From a virus: 34,001 nt of DNA. The DNA lies in IMG/VR virus record IMGVR_UViG_3300027759_000255, positions 1 through 34,001 of that record. One strand, given 5' to 3'. Position 1 is the stretch's first letter, and each line of letters opens with the position of its first letter. A program made the translations under genes and the position numbers. Positions 16,438 to 22,719 of the stretch are shown here, piece after piece. The notes below the pieces were generated by a model. It saw only the letters and a program-made list of their open reading frames with translations, searched no databases and was not told the DNA's origin.

Positions 16438-16907
16438 GTATCTTCAACCCTTGGGTGATCCTCGGCTTTGTCTTGGCGATGCTGTCAGCCTTTGGCAGTG
16501 GATACTACAAGGGCGAGAATGATGAGTCTCAGCGTCAGCAACTTGAGATCGCTGCACTCAACGCCAAGGCGCGTGAGACTGAACAGGCGATGACAAAGGT
16601 GGCGCAAACATACGGTGACACATTACGAAAGGCAAACAATGTTGCAAAGATTAAAGAAGCTAAGTTACGTGCTGATCTCGACTCTGGCGCTCTCAAGCTG
16701 CGGATTCCTGTCAAAGCGCCCAACTGCACCGTTTCAGTGTCCGAAACCCCCGCCACTGCCAGCGGAAGTGATACAGGAACAGCATCAGCCGAACTTGACC
16801 GACAGACTTCTGAAGCTCTTATCGCCATCGCAGCCGATGGAGATGCCGCCATCAGAAAGCTCAACGCCTGCATCCAAACCTATGAAACCTTGAGGAACAT
16901 GAAATGA
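16434..16907 (+). CDS. Rz: Rz-type inner membrane spanin
   Basis: A 157-residue protein with an N-terminal signal anchor (residues about 6-24, PWVILGFVLAMLSAFGSGYY), a long periplasmic coiled coil (about 28-85) and a C-terminal segment containing ALIAIAADGDAAIRKLNACI then QTYETLR, typical of Rz proteins. Rz spans the periplasm with lipoprotein Rz1 and fuses inner and outer membranes in the last step of lysis. The start overlaps the EF-hand gene by 4 bases and the end overlaps the endolysin by 4. A complete Rz1 frame is nested inside it, the classical Rz/Rz1 arrangement, which strongly supports the call. Confidence 0.9.
   Translation: MSIFNPWVILGFVLAMLSAFGSGYYKGENDESQRQQLEIAALNAKARETEQAMTKVAQTYGDTLRKANNVAKIKEAKLRADLDSGALKLRIPVKAPNCTVSVSETPATASGSDTGTASAELDRQTSEALIAIAADGDAAIRKLNACIQTYETLRNMK
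16639..16893 (+). CDS. Rz1: Rz1-type outer membrane lipoprotein spanin nested in Rz
   Basis: An 84-residue frame entirely within Rz but in another reading frame. The ATG at 16639 has AAAGG about 6 bases upstream. The N-terminus is a lipoprotein signal, MLQRLKKLSYVLISTLALSS then Cys21 (lipobox LSSC). The mature part is about 64 residues and Pro-rich (CPKPPPLPAEVIQ), with many Ser/Pro residues to the end. Rz1 is lipid-anchored in the outer membrane and pairs with the Rz C-terminus. A longer frame from 16615 would precede the signal peptide with extra residues and is less likely. Confidence 0.88.
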   Translation: MLQRLKKLSYVLISTLALSSCGFLSKRPTAPFQCPKPPPLPAEVIQEQHQPNLTDRLLKLLSPSQPMEMPPSESSTPASKPMKP

Positions 16908-17332
16908 ACCTGACACCTAATTTCACTTTGGAAGAGTTGACCCACACCGACCACCGCGAGTTCGACAACCTGCCTGACGCAGACGAGTTGGCCAACCTGT
17001 ATCGCTTGGCTGACTTTCTTGAGCAGGTCAAGGTCGTGTTGGGTGGCAAGCCCATCATCGTGAATAGCGCGTTCCGCAGTGCGGAAGTCAACCGTGCAGT
17101 GGGCAGTTCGGATAAATCACAACATCGACGTGGCTGCGCTGCCGATATTCGTGTGCCTGGCATGACGCCAGATCAAGTCGTGAGCGCCATCATCGACGCT
17201 GGCTTGCCCTACGATCAAGTTATCCGCGAGTTCGACCGTTGGACGCATGTGTCGATCCCCAACACCGAAGACAACAAACCACGCGCAATGGCGCTCATCA
17301 TCGACAAGCAGGGCACACGCGCCTACGCTTAA
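16904..17332 (+). CDS. Peptidase M15-type endolysin (D-Ala-D-Ala carboxypeptidase-like)
   Basis: A 142-residue protein with the M15 pattern: NSAFRSAEVNRAVGSS (about 54-69), SQHRRGCAADIRV with His74 and Asp81, and WTHVSI with His115 as predicted zinc ligands; Glu109 in VIREFDRW is the likely general base. These enzymes cut stem or cross-bridge peptides of peptidoglycan. No signal peptide is present, so export depends on a holin, consistent with the small membrane proteins upstream. It is coupled to Rz by ATGA and ends the rightward late block; its stop overlaps the stop of a leftward gene (17329-17424). Confidence 0.9.
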   Translation: MNLTPNFTLEELTHTDHREFDNLPDADELANLYRLADFLEQVKVVLGGKPIIVNSAFRSAEVNRAVGSSDKSQHRRGCAADIRVPGMTPDQVVSAIIDAGLPYDQVIREFDRWTHVSIPNTEDNKPRAMALIIDKQGTRAYA

Positions 17333-17424
17333 TCAGCAAGGAAGTGCAACAGCAAGATGATGCCGCCAATGCCAACGATTGCGCCGATGAACAAGACTCC
17401 GATGGTAATTAGAAGTTCACTCAT
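17329..17424 (-). CDS. 31-residue single-span membrane peptide
   Basis: The product is almost entirely one membrane helix: MSELLITIGVLFIGAIVGIG, then GIILLLHFLAD. It is the last gene of the leftward operon and starts with a 4-base ATGA overlap on 17421-17555. Its stop codon overlaps that of the endolysin by convergence. Only a weak GAG lies upstream, so expression would rely on coupling. It may act at the host membrane; nothing more specific can be said. Confidence 0.55.
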   Translation of the reverse strand: MSELLITIGVLFIGAIVGIGGIILLLHFLAD

Positions 17425-17555
17425 TTGTTCTCGGCTTCAAGTTCACGCAAATCCATAGCCACGTCGGCCACGCCGTGCCAGTCGCATCTGGCGATCATCA
17501 CGTGCAGGTATTCAATCAAGATTCTGCGCTGGGTTTCGTAGTCGGCGTAACTCAT
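17421..17555 (-). CDS. Small acidic protein, function unknown
   Basis: A 44-residue protein, MSYADYETQRRILIEYLHVM, IARCDWHGVADVAMDLRELE, AENK. It is soluble and strongly helical with a Cys-Asp-Trp-His motif in the middle. The clean helix pattern and the ATGA overlaps on both sides (with 17552-17701 upstream and 17329-17424 downstream) support a real gene. I recognise it as the type of small protein found in early regions of related phages but know no function. Confidence 0.68.
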   Translation of the reverse strand: MSYADYETQRRILIEYLHVMIARCDWHGVADVAMDLRELEAENK

Positions 17556-17701
17556 TTATTCAACTCCCTGTACGCCTTGATGGCGTCTTTCAATTCGTTC
17601 TGCAATTGTTCGATGCGTTCTTGCTGCTCTTGCATCTTGGCGTACGCTTCTTTGGCAAACTTGGCCAAGTTCTCTTGGCTCCACAAATCAAAGTTCGGCA
17701 T
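17552..17701 (-). CDS. Small coiled-coil protein, function unknown
   Basis: The ATG at 17701 is preceded by AAGGAG with 7-base spacing, so the 49-residue form is preferred over a longer frame that reaches 17755. The sequence begins MPNFDLWSQENLAKFAKEAY and continues with heptad-like MQEQQERIEQLQNELKDAIK then AYRELNK, a short coiled coil likely to oligomerise. It overlaps its upstream neighbour by 14 bases and its downstream neighbour by 4. Confidence 0.7.
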   Translation of the reverse strand: MPNFDLWSQENLAKFAKEAYAKMQEQQERIEQLQNELKDAIKAYRELNK

Positions 17702-17825
17702 TTCGTTTCTCCTTGATACTTTGCGACAACATTTGGCGCAACCACTTGGCCCCACCTAAACGCTTCCACTCTGCATGATGCGCCGGTATCAACCGCACAC
17801 CTATCTGTCTAGTTACGTCAGTCAT
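17688..17825 (-). CDS. Small basic protein, function unknown
   Basis: A 45-residue protein, MTDVTRQIGVRLIPAHHAEW, KRLGGAKWLRQMLSQSIKEK, RNAEL. The Lys/Arg-rich helix (KRLGGAKWLRQML) could bind nucleic acid, but this is a guess. It overlaps the upstream zinc-finger-like gene by 4 bases (ATGA) and the downstream coiled-coil gene by 14, and so belongs to the coupled leftward operon. Confidence 0.65.
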   Translation of the reverse strand: MTDVTRQIGVRLIPAHHAEWKRLGGAKWLRQMLSQSIKEKRNAEL

Positions 17826-17980
17826 TTCACTTTTGGGTCTTGGCATTTGTGCTCATCTCCGGCTGATTTGGTTAGAAAAATAAGGTAGCAGTTACTGCAC
17901 CGCCATACAAGACCTTCTTGCATGACCGTCCTACCGCGCTCGCGTCGTTTGCCAAAAAATGTTCTGATTGCTTCAATCAT
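17822..17980 (-). CDS. Small CCHC zinc-finger-like protein
   Basis: The product is 52 residues from the ATG at 17980; a longer frame to 18004 would overlap the previous gene further. After a basic N-terminus (IRTFFGKRRERGRTV) comes Cys28-x2-Cys31-x12-His44-x-Cys46 (WRCSNCYLIF to DEHKCQ), a plausible zinc-binding finger. Small finger proteins in phage early operons often bind host proteins or DNA; here that is inference. The ATG lies one base after the stop of 17982-18239. Confidence 0.68.
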   Translation of the reverse strand: MIEAIRTFFGKRRERGRTVMQEGLVWRCSNCYLIFLTKSAGDEHKCQDPKVK

Positions 17981-17981
17981 G

Positions 17982-18239
17982 TCAATACCTGTACTTAGGG
18001 GCACACGTCACGTCAGCCACGACGTCAGCGGTGTAGTTGTTGATCTTGCGTTTACTAAACACCATCACTGCGCGCAGGCCAGAGCTTTCACACTCTTGCA
18101 CGGCCAAGATGACTTCGTTGCGACTCATAGCCTGGATGTTCTTGTCCAACACCATCTTCTGCTCGGCGGTGCCGTTGCTGTCAAACATGGGCGCGCTGCC
18201 CGCGCAGCCGCTCATCAATAAAAGTAAAAGGTACTTCAT
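17982..18239 (-). CDS. Small lipoprotein, function unknown
   Basis: An 85-residue protein with a short lipoprotein-type signal (MKYLLLLLMSGC; lipobox MSGC, Cys12 as the modified residue). The mature part includes SNGTAEQKMVLDKNIQAMSR, VILAVQECESSGLRAVMVFS, and ADVVADVTCAP near the end; two further Cys residues could form a disulfide in the periplasm. A phage-encoded lipoprotein in a non-lysis operon could act in superinfection exclusion or envelope modification, which is inference. It overlaps its upstream gene by 4 bases (ATGA). Confidence 0.75.
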   Translation of the reverse strand: MKYLLLLLMSGCAGSAPMFDSNGTAEQKMVLDKNIQAMSRNEVILAVQECESSGLRAVMVFSKRKINNYTADVVADVTCAPKYRY

Positions 18240-18427
18240 GGTTGTTTTGCCTCATGTAAAAGTTCAATACGTTCACGCGACGCTCTGAGCGTGGTGTAGC
18301 GTTGGTGCAGTCGCTCCAGCACCACCACACGCTTGGCGTTCGCGCGCTCATGGGTCAGCATCTCCAACACCTTGGCTTCGTCAAAGGTCTTGAGTTCTTC
18401 ATTTAATTTTCGCCATGTGAGTTGCAA
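18236..18427 (-). CDS. Small helical charged protein, function unknown
   Basis: A 63-residue protein, MQLTWRKLNEELKTFDEAKV, LEMLTHERANAKRVVVLERL, HQRYTTLRASRERIELLHEA, KQP. It is rich in Leu, Arg and Glu and predicted to be helical throughout. It overlaps the preceding gene (18399-18566) by 29 bases and the following lipoprotein gene by 4. No known family. Confidence 0.68.
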   Translation of the reverse strand: MQLTWRKLNEELKTFDEAKVLEMLTHERANAKRVVVLERLHQRYTTLRASRERIELLHEAKQP

Positions 18428-18566
18428 TTTTGTCCTCCAGTTTTTTAGTTAACGCCATGCTCTTGCTCAACTTGCGCCAAGCAGCGTTATGGTCGCGCCG
18501 ATAAATTTTTTGAATAGACTTCTCAGCCTTAAGCTGGGTCTTCCAGTTGTTCAAACGTACACTCAT
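18399..18566 (-). CDS. Small basic helical protein, function unknown
   Basis: The ATG at 18566 overlaps the helicase stop codon (ATGA), which favours it over a longer frame reaching 18623 inside the helicase. The 55-residue product is basic (MSVRLNNWKTQLKAEKSIQK, IYRRDHNAAWRKLSKSMALT, KKLEDKIATHMAKIK). A Lys/Arg-rich helical protein right behind a helicase could bind nucleic acid or the helicase itself, but no family is recognised. Confidence 0.68.
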   Translation of the reverse strand: MSVRLNNWKTQLKAEKSIQKIYRRDHNAAWRKLSKSMALTKKLEDKIATHMAKIK

Positions 18567-19885
18567 TTCAACTCCTCCATTGCAATATCCGACACGGCGC
18601 GCTTGTCGTGTAGCGCGCCCCAAATCTTTTCATCTATGGTTTTGTTTGTGAGCATGACGTAACACCAGACGTCGTGCTTTTGTCCTGATCTGTGCAAACG
18701 CCCAACGGTCTGCTCGTACAGTTCCAACGACCAAGGCAGGGACAAGAAAATGATTTTGCACCCGCCAAATTGAAGGTTGAGTCCGTGACCCGCCGATTTC
18801 GGATGCACCAGTAAGAGCTCAATTTTTTCTTCGTTCCAACGTTGAATGGCGTTCTTGTCGTCAAGGGTTTGGGCGTGGGGGTAGCGACGTTTAAGCTCTG
18901 CCAACTCCTCTTGATACGTGTAAGCAATGATCGTATTGGCTCTTTGATTTTCATTTATCAACTCCTCAAGCCGGTCAAATTTGTGCGAGCTAAACCACAC
19001 TGGCGTCTGTGTGACGATGAACTTACCAGGCATATCGGAGGCCGTCTTACGTGTGTCGTACACAAACCCGCTGGCCATCTGTTGCAACTTACCTGTCACC
19101 ACGCCCGCGTTGATGGCCGTGACGTCCAGCGCCTGAAAGTCAGCCTTCATCTTCTCGTAAGGCTTGCGATCGTCCAGATCGCACCGCACCTCGATCACAT
19201 GTAACGGCGGCAGTTTGTCAGCGTATTCGCCAGCGTCCAAAACATAGGTAGCCGGTTTGATGCGCGCCATGACATCGGCCAACGCACCAACACGCGGTGC
19301 CCACTCGCCAAACTCTTTATTGATCAGCACAAAGTACTGTTGCATGAACGCGCCTTTGGAACGACCAAGCAACGACTGGTCAACGATCTTGCACTGGCCA
19401 AACACATCTTCCAAGCCGTTGCTGGTGAACGAGCCGGTCAAACCCCAGCGCACGACCATAGGGTCAATGATCTTTAGCAACGATTTGAAACGTGTGCCAG
19501 ATGGGTTCTTCAAGCGCGTCAGTTCATCAAACACGATGCCGTCAAAGTCCAGCGCCTGCTCGGCCAGCCATTGGATGTTGTCGTAATTACTCACCACGAT
19601 CTGCGCCTTAGAGCGCAGTGCTGCGGCGCGTTCCTTGGGTGTGCCGACCGCCACGGCCAAAGGCACGTCAGGTGCCCACTTGGGTTGCTCAATTGGCCAC
19701 ACGTCGGTGCACACGCGCTTGGGTGCCAGAACGAGGAACCGCTTGACCACGCCGTTGGCCAGCATATCTTGCATGGCCGTCAATGTGATAGCTGTCTTGC
19801 CAGCGCCAACAGGTGCCAAGATCATGGCTCGGTCGCGCTCGTAAAGGAAGTCAGCCGCTTCGTCTTGGTAAAGTCTTAACTCCAT
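18563..19885 (-). CDS. SNF2-type superfamily 2 helicase/ATPase
   Basis: A 440-residue protein with the SF2 motif set: Walker A APVGAGKT (24-31), motif II DELT at 120-123 followed by RLKN (SNF2-like DExx box), motif III LTGSF (139-143) and motif VI QTVGRLHRSGQ (392-402). The layout is the short DEAD/SNF2 form found in phages, with no extra domains. Such enzymes translocate on double-stranded DNA and are linked to recombination, replication restart or restriction evasion. It overlaps the methyltransferase-like gene by 10 bases upstream and 18399-18566 by 4 downstream. Confidence 0.9.
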   Translation of the reverse strand: MELRLYQDEAADFLYERDRAMILAPVGAGKTAITLTAMQDMLANGVVKRFLVLAPKRVCTDVWPIEQPKWAPDVPLAVAVGTPKERAAALRSKAQIVVSNYDNIQWLAEQALDFDGIVFDELTRLKNPSGTRFKSLLKIIDPMVVRWGLTGSFTSNGLEDVFGQCKIVDQSLLGRSKGAFMQQYFVLINKEFGEWAPRVGALADVMARIKPATYVLDAGEYADKLPPLHVIEVRCDLDDRKPYEKMKADFQALDVTAINAGVVTGKLQQMASGFVYDTRKTASDMPGKFIVTQTPVWFSSHKFDRLEELINENQRANTIIAYTYQEELAELKRRYPHAQTLDDKNAIQRWNEEKIELLLVHPKSAGHGLNLQFGGCKIIFLSLPWSLELYEQTVGRLHRSGQKHDVWCYVMLTNKTIDEKIWGALHDKRAVSDIAMEELK

Positions 19886-20466
19886 TGTGTTGCCATCGCG
19901 TCAGCGATGCCTTGGTATGTTTCGCTGCGAATCTTCCAACGGTCTTTAGATGGCGGCAGTTTGTTTTGCCCACTGGCGGTTTGGTTTCCCCGACGTGTTT
20001 TGGCGTCGCCTGGCAGCATGTCGGTCGGCGTGAGCAGCGGCAAGTTCTTTAACCAAAGACAAGTCTTTTTGCTCGCGTCGTGGCCAAACCACCACGGCTG
20101 AATGATCTGGTCAGGCTTGCGGATACGGCTGCTGATGATGCTGATCGGGTTCTCAACGGCAATGCGTTCAATGGGCGCGTCCATCAGACGTTGCACAAAC
20201 GCCAGCGCATCTTCTGTCAATTGCGGATCGCGCAACCCGCGTGTCGTCCAGTGCATACCAGACACAGACAGGTAAGTGCAAGGTGGGTGGGCAATCATCA
20301 AATCCCAACCGTCGTTGATGATGTCAAACACATCGCCTTGGTAGTGCGGCCCTGCTGCATCGGTTGGCAGTAAGTCGCACGACATCGCGTCGTGCCCCCG
20401 CGCAATAAACGCGTCCCGAACACGACCACTGTACTCACACGCCACCAACACTTTTAATCCACTCAT
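19876..20466 (-). CDS. Compact cytosine-C5 methyltransferase-like protein
   Basis: A 196-residue protein. The N-terminus VLVACEYSGRVRDAF (6-20) is a cofactor-binding motif like motif I of C5 methyltransferases, and AHPPCTYLSVSG holds the Pro-Cys catalytic pair (PPC, 61-63). IAVENP (102-107) matches the ENV-type motif VI with Pro in place of Val. Length is well below usual C5 methyltransferases (over 300 residues), and no obvious target-recognition domain lies between the motifs. It may methylate phage DNA to avoid host restriction, or may have shifted function. It overlaps both flanking genes. Confidence 0.8.
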   Translation of the reverse strand: MSGLKVLVACEYSGRVRDAFIARGHDAMSCDLLPTDAAGPHYQGDVFDIINDGWDLMIAHPPCTYLSVSGMHWTTRGLRDPQLTEDALAFVQRLMDAPIERIAVENPISIISSRIRKPDQIIQPWWFGHDASKKTCLWLKNLPLLTPTDMLPGDAKTRRGNQTASGQNKLPPSKDRWKIRSETYQGIADAMATQWS

Positions 20467-20716
20467 CGACTTGCTCCGTTGTCCATAAACATGCGTACTT
20501 CTGATTCAGCAAAGTCATGTCCGACATGAACATCTTCTGCAACGCTGACAGCCTGCCACCCTTGGTCTTCAACTCCACAAACCATGTACTGCCATTAGGC
20601 AGACACGCGATCCGATCTGCAACACCTTTGCGCCCAAGTGACGTGAACTTGTACGTCTTGCCACCTATGCGCTCAACTGCCCAGACGAAATGATTTTCAA
20701 CTATTTTTTCTTTCAT
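20435..20716 (-). CDS. VRR-NUC domain nuclease
   Basis: A 93-residue protein consisting of little more than a VRR-NUC fold: RKGVADRIACLP with Asp34, then WFVELKTKGG with Glu48 and Lys50 (the ExK of the PD-(D/E)xK superfamily), then Gln60. Stand-alone VRR-NUC proteins in phages are thought to be structure-specific or Holliday-junction nucleases, often beside SNF2-like helicases as here. It is the first gene of the leftward operon. No Shine-Dalgarno site precedes the ATG at 20716; a predicted promoter would start transcription about one base upstream, so the message may be leaderless. Confidence 0.87.
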   Translation of the reverse strand: MKEKIVENHFVWAVERIGGKTYKFTSLGRKGVADRIACLPNGSTWFVELKTKGGRLSALQKMFMSDMTLLNQKYACLWTTEQVDEWIKSVGGV

Positions 20717-20723
20717 GTCAAAA

Positions 20724-20756
20724 AGTTTAGCACAGTTTTATTTTCTGTGCTATAGT
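20724..20756. promoter_or_regulatory. Divergent promoter pair with central operator palindrome
   Basis: TAGCACAG (20728-20735), nine bases, then CTGTGCTA (20745-20752) form perfect inverted arms. The right arm runs into an extended -10 for rightward transcription, TGCTATAGT (TATAGT at 20751-20756). The left arm, read on the minus strand, runs into TGCTAAACT (-10 TAAACT at 20729-20724). A dimeric regulator bound to the palindrome would cover both -10 elements. No good -35 elements are seen, which is usual for extended -10 promoters. Predicted starts are about 20763 rightward and about 20717 leftward. Confidence 0.65.
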
Positions 20757-20785
20757 TCAGTCTCATTCAATTACAGGAGAGTTCA

Positions 20786-21907
20786 GTGGATCACAGTAAG
20801 ATAGTCGGCGGCTCAACCGCCAAGCGCGTTATGAATTGCCCAGGCTCTGTAGCCTTGGTGCAGAAGATGCCGCCCCAGCCCAGCAACAAGTACGCGGATG
20901 AAGGTACGCTGTTGCACAACGTCATCGCTGAAATAGTGATGTCAGACAAATCCCCCGAAGAATTCCTTGGCACCACCTACAACGAGCAGGTGTTGACGTT
21001 GGACTTGATTGACGACAAACTGGTGCCTGCTCTTGCGGCGCTGGATAAGATAGACCCTAACAAGGAGATGGAATATGAAGCTGAAACTCGCGTTGGTTTT
21101 GGTGACTTGTTGCCTGGTGTTTTTGGGAGCACTGATCTCATTGGGCGGATTGGTAGCCGTGCTGTCGTATTGGATTGGAAATTTGGTGACGGCGTGGCTG
21201 TTGAGGTAGAAGAAAACCCACAGTTGATGTTCTACGCCGCTGCGGCTATGCGTACCGAAGAAGCCAAGTGGGCGTTTGACGGCGTTGACGAAATCGAAAT
21301 GGTGATCGTGCAGCCGCCACAGGTCAAGCGTTGGGTGACGACACCTGCGCGCATTGCCCAGTTTGAGAAAGACTTGGTTAAAGCAGTCAAGTTGGCGCAG
21401 CAACCTGACGCTGCACTCAAGGTTGGTGACCACTGCCGTTGGTGCGCGGCCAAGCCCGTGTGCCCACAGATGACCGGCGCTGTTGACCGTGCCTTGAAGA
21501 CGCAAGTCGAAGCGATCGACGTGCAGACGCTGGGCTCGTACTTGGCCAACGCTGACATACTGGAGGATTGGATCAAAGACCTTCGTGCGCTGGCGCATCA
21601 AATCTTGGACAGCGGCGCGCCAGTGCCTGGGTATAAACTGGTGGCCAAGCGTGGCACACGTCAGTGGGTAGATGAAGCGCAAGCTCATGTAGAGTTACGC
21701 AAACTGGGCATTGAGCCCCACAAAGAACCCGAGTTGGTTTCTCCAGCGCAAGCGGAGAAGGAACTCAAAAAGCGCAAGATGACATTGCCCGACGATCTTG
21801 TCGTGTCAGTGTCTTCAGGCACAACATTGGCAGCGGAGAGCGATCCCCGTCCGGCAGTGTTGCAAATCGGGAAGCAGTTGACTGCTGCCCTTTCTAAACT
21901 TCAATAA
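20786..21907 (+). CDS. DUF2800-like, Cas4/RecB-type PD-(D/E)xK nuclease
   Basis: A 373-residue protein starting at a GTG with AGGAGA 5-10 bases upstream. The core has DEGTLLH (His44), STDLIG with Asp117, and VVLDWKFG with Asp130 and Lys132, a PD-(D/E)xK nuclease signature. Cys18 (MNCPGS) together with Cys217, Cys220 and Cys226 (HCRWCAAKPVC) match the one-plus-three Cys arrangement that binds an iron-sulfur cluster in Cas4 and AddB-like nucleases. It is the first gene of the replication operon and likely processes DNA ends during recombination-dependent replication. It probably belongs with DUF2800 phage proteins. Confidence 0.85.
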   Translation: MDHSKIVGGSTAKRVMNCPGSVALVQKMPPQPSNKYADEGTLLHNVIAEIVMSDKSPEEFLGTTYNEQVLTLDLIDDKLVPALAALDKIDPNKEMEYEAETRVGFGDLLPGVFGSTDLIGRIGSRAVVLDWKFGDGVAVEVEENPQLMFYAAAAMRTEEAKWAFDGVDEIEMVIVQPPQVKRWVTTPARIAQFEKDLVKAVKLAQQPDAALKVGDHCRWCAAKPVCPQMTGAVDRALKTQVEAIDVQTLGSYLANADILEDWIKDLRALAHQILDSGAPVPGYKLVAKRGTRQWVDEAQAHVELRKLGIEPHKEPELVSPAQAEKELKKRKMTLPDDLVVSVSSGTTLAAESDPRPAVLQIGKQLTAALSKLQ

Positions 21908-21915
21908 GGAAAATC

Positions 21916-22557
21916 ATGTCCAATTTAGTAGCGTTCTCTCAAGCGGGCTTGCCCGCAGTCTCCACCCTGTCAACCGCACTGCGGTCGATCCAAGCAGACG
22001 TTGGCCCAGCCGGTACAGCTATCCTCAAAATGGATAAGACTGGCCATTGGGTCTTCGGTGCCGATCAGACCGAAGTTGAAGACGACAGCAAGTGGGCGAT
22101 CAACCCCTTCTCCTTTGTCCACGGCTACATCGCTTGGGGTGATGGTGAGGTGTTGGCCGAGAAGATGGCCAGTGTCAGCCAGCCGTTGCCCGAACTTGAC
22201 GAAGCGCCCCCAGGTGCCAAGAAGGGTTGGGAGACACAGGTCGGCTTGTCACTCAAGTGCATCAGCGGCGAAGACAAAGGAATGGAAGCGCGTTACACCA
22301 CGACTTCGGTCGGCGGTAAAAAAGCGGTTCAGGCCATTGCAGTCGCGTTGGCCGAACAGGTCGAGAAAGATCAAGCCAAGCCAGTGGCCATTGTGCGTCT
22401 GCGTAAAGACCACTATGCCCACAAGAGCTACGGCAAGATTTACACGCCTGTGTTTGAGGTCATCGAGTGGGTCAGCATGGATGGCGAGCCTGAGCCCGCA
22501 CCCAAGGCTGAAGAAGCCCCAGCGCCAGCAGCAGGCCGTCGCCGGAGGTCAGCATGA
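21916..22557 (+). CDS. Replication-module protein, possible single-strand DNA binding role
   Basis: A 213-residue protein with AAGGA before the ATG. The central region is beta-rich (KKGWETQVGLSLKCISGEDK, ARYTTTSVGGKKAVQAIAVA), and the C-terminus is an Ala/Pro/Glu linker ending in RRRRSA. In many phages the DUF2800-like gene is followed by a single-strand binding-type protein (DUF2815), so that role is proposed by position. The basic rather than acidic tail does not match classical SSB. It overlaps the next small gene by 4 bases. Confidence 0.75.
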   Translation: MSNLVAFSQAGLPAVSTLSTALRSIQADVGPAGTAILKMDKTGHWVFGADQTEVEDDSKWAINPFSFVHGYIAWGDGEVLAEKMASVSQPLPELDEAPPGAKKGWETQVGLSLKCISGEDKGMEARYTTTSVGGKKAVQAIAVALAEQVEKDQAKPVAIVRLRKDHYAHKSYGKIYTPVFEVIEWVSMDGEPEPAPKAEEAPAPAAGRRRRSA

Positions 22558-22673
22558 GATTAGAGCTTGACGTGCAAGAAATCAACGCTGTGATGGCGTT
22601 GCTCGCTTCGCTGATGGACAAAATCCGAATGCAAGCCCAAGCGCAGATGCCTGCGCCACCTACGCAAGAGTAA
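22554..22673 (+). CDS. Small helical protein, function unknown
   Basis: A 39-residue product, MRLELDVQEINAVMALLASL, then MDKIRMQAQAQMPAPPTQE. It starts within an ATGA overlap of the preceding gene and has GGAGG five bases upstream, so translation looks real. It is acidic, helical and ends in a Pro-rich tail. It lies in the replication operon; no function is known to me. Confidence 0.65.
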   Translation: MRLELDVQEINAVMALLASLMDKIRMQAQAQMPAPPTQE

Positions 22674-22681
22674 TCTTCCTG

Positions 22682-22702
22682 ATGCCGCGTGACAGGCGGC
22701 AT
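22682..22702 (+). other. Intergenic hairpin before the PAPS-reductase-family gene
   Basis: ATGCCGC-GTGACAG-GCGGCAT is a perfect 7-bp stem with a 7-base loop, ending four bases before AAAGGAG, the Shine-Dalgarno of the next gene. There is no T-run, so termination is unlikely. It may set mRNA stability or access to the ribosome site. Confidence 0.5.
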
Positions 22703-22719
22703 TGGAAAGGAGACACGAC

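Noticed and set aside
20786-21907. DUF2800-like protein considered as a true CRISPR Cas4
   Set aside because: The Cys and nuclease motifs are shared, but there are no cas1/cas2 genes or arrays, and the gene heads a phage replication operon.
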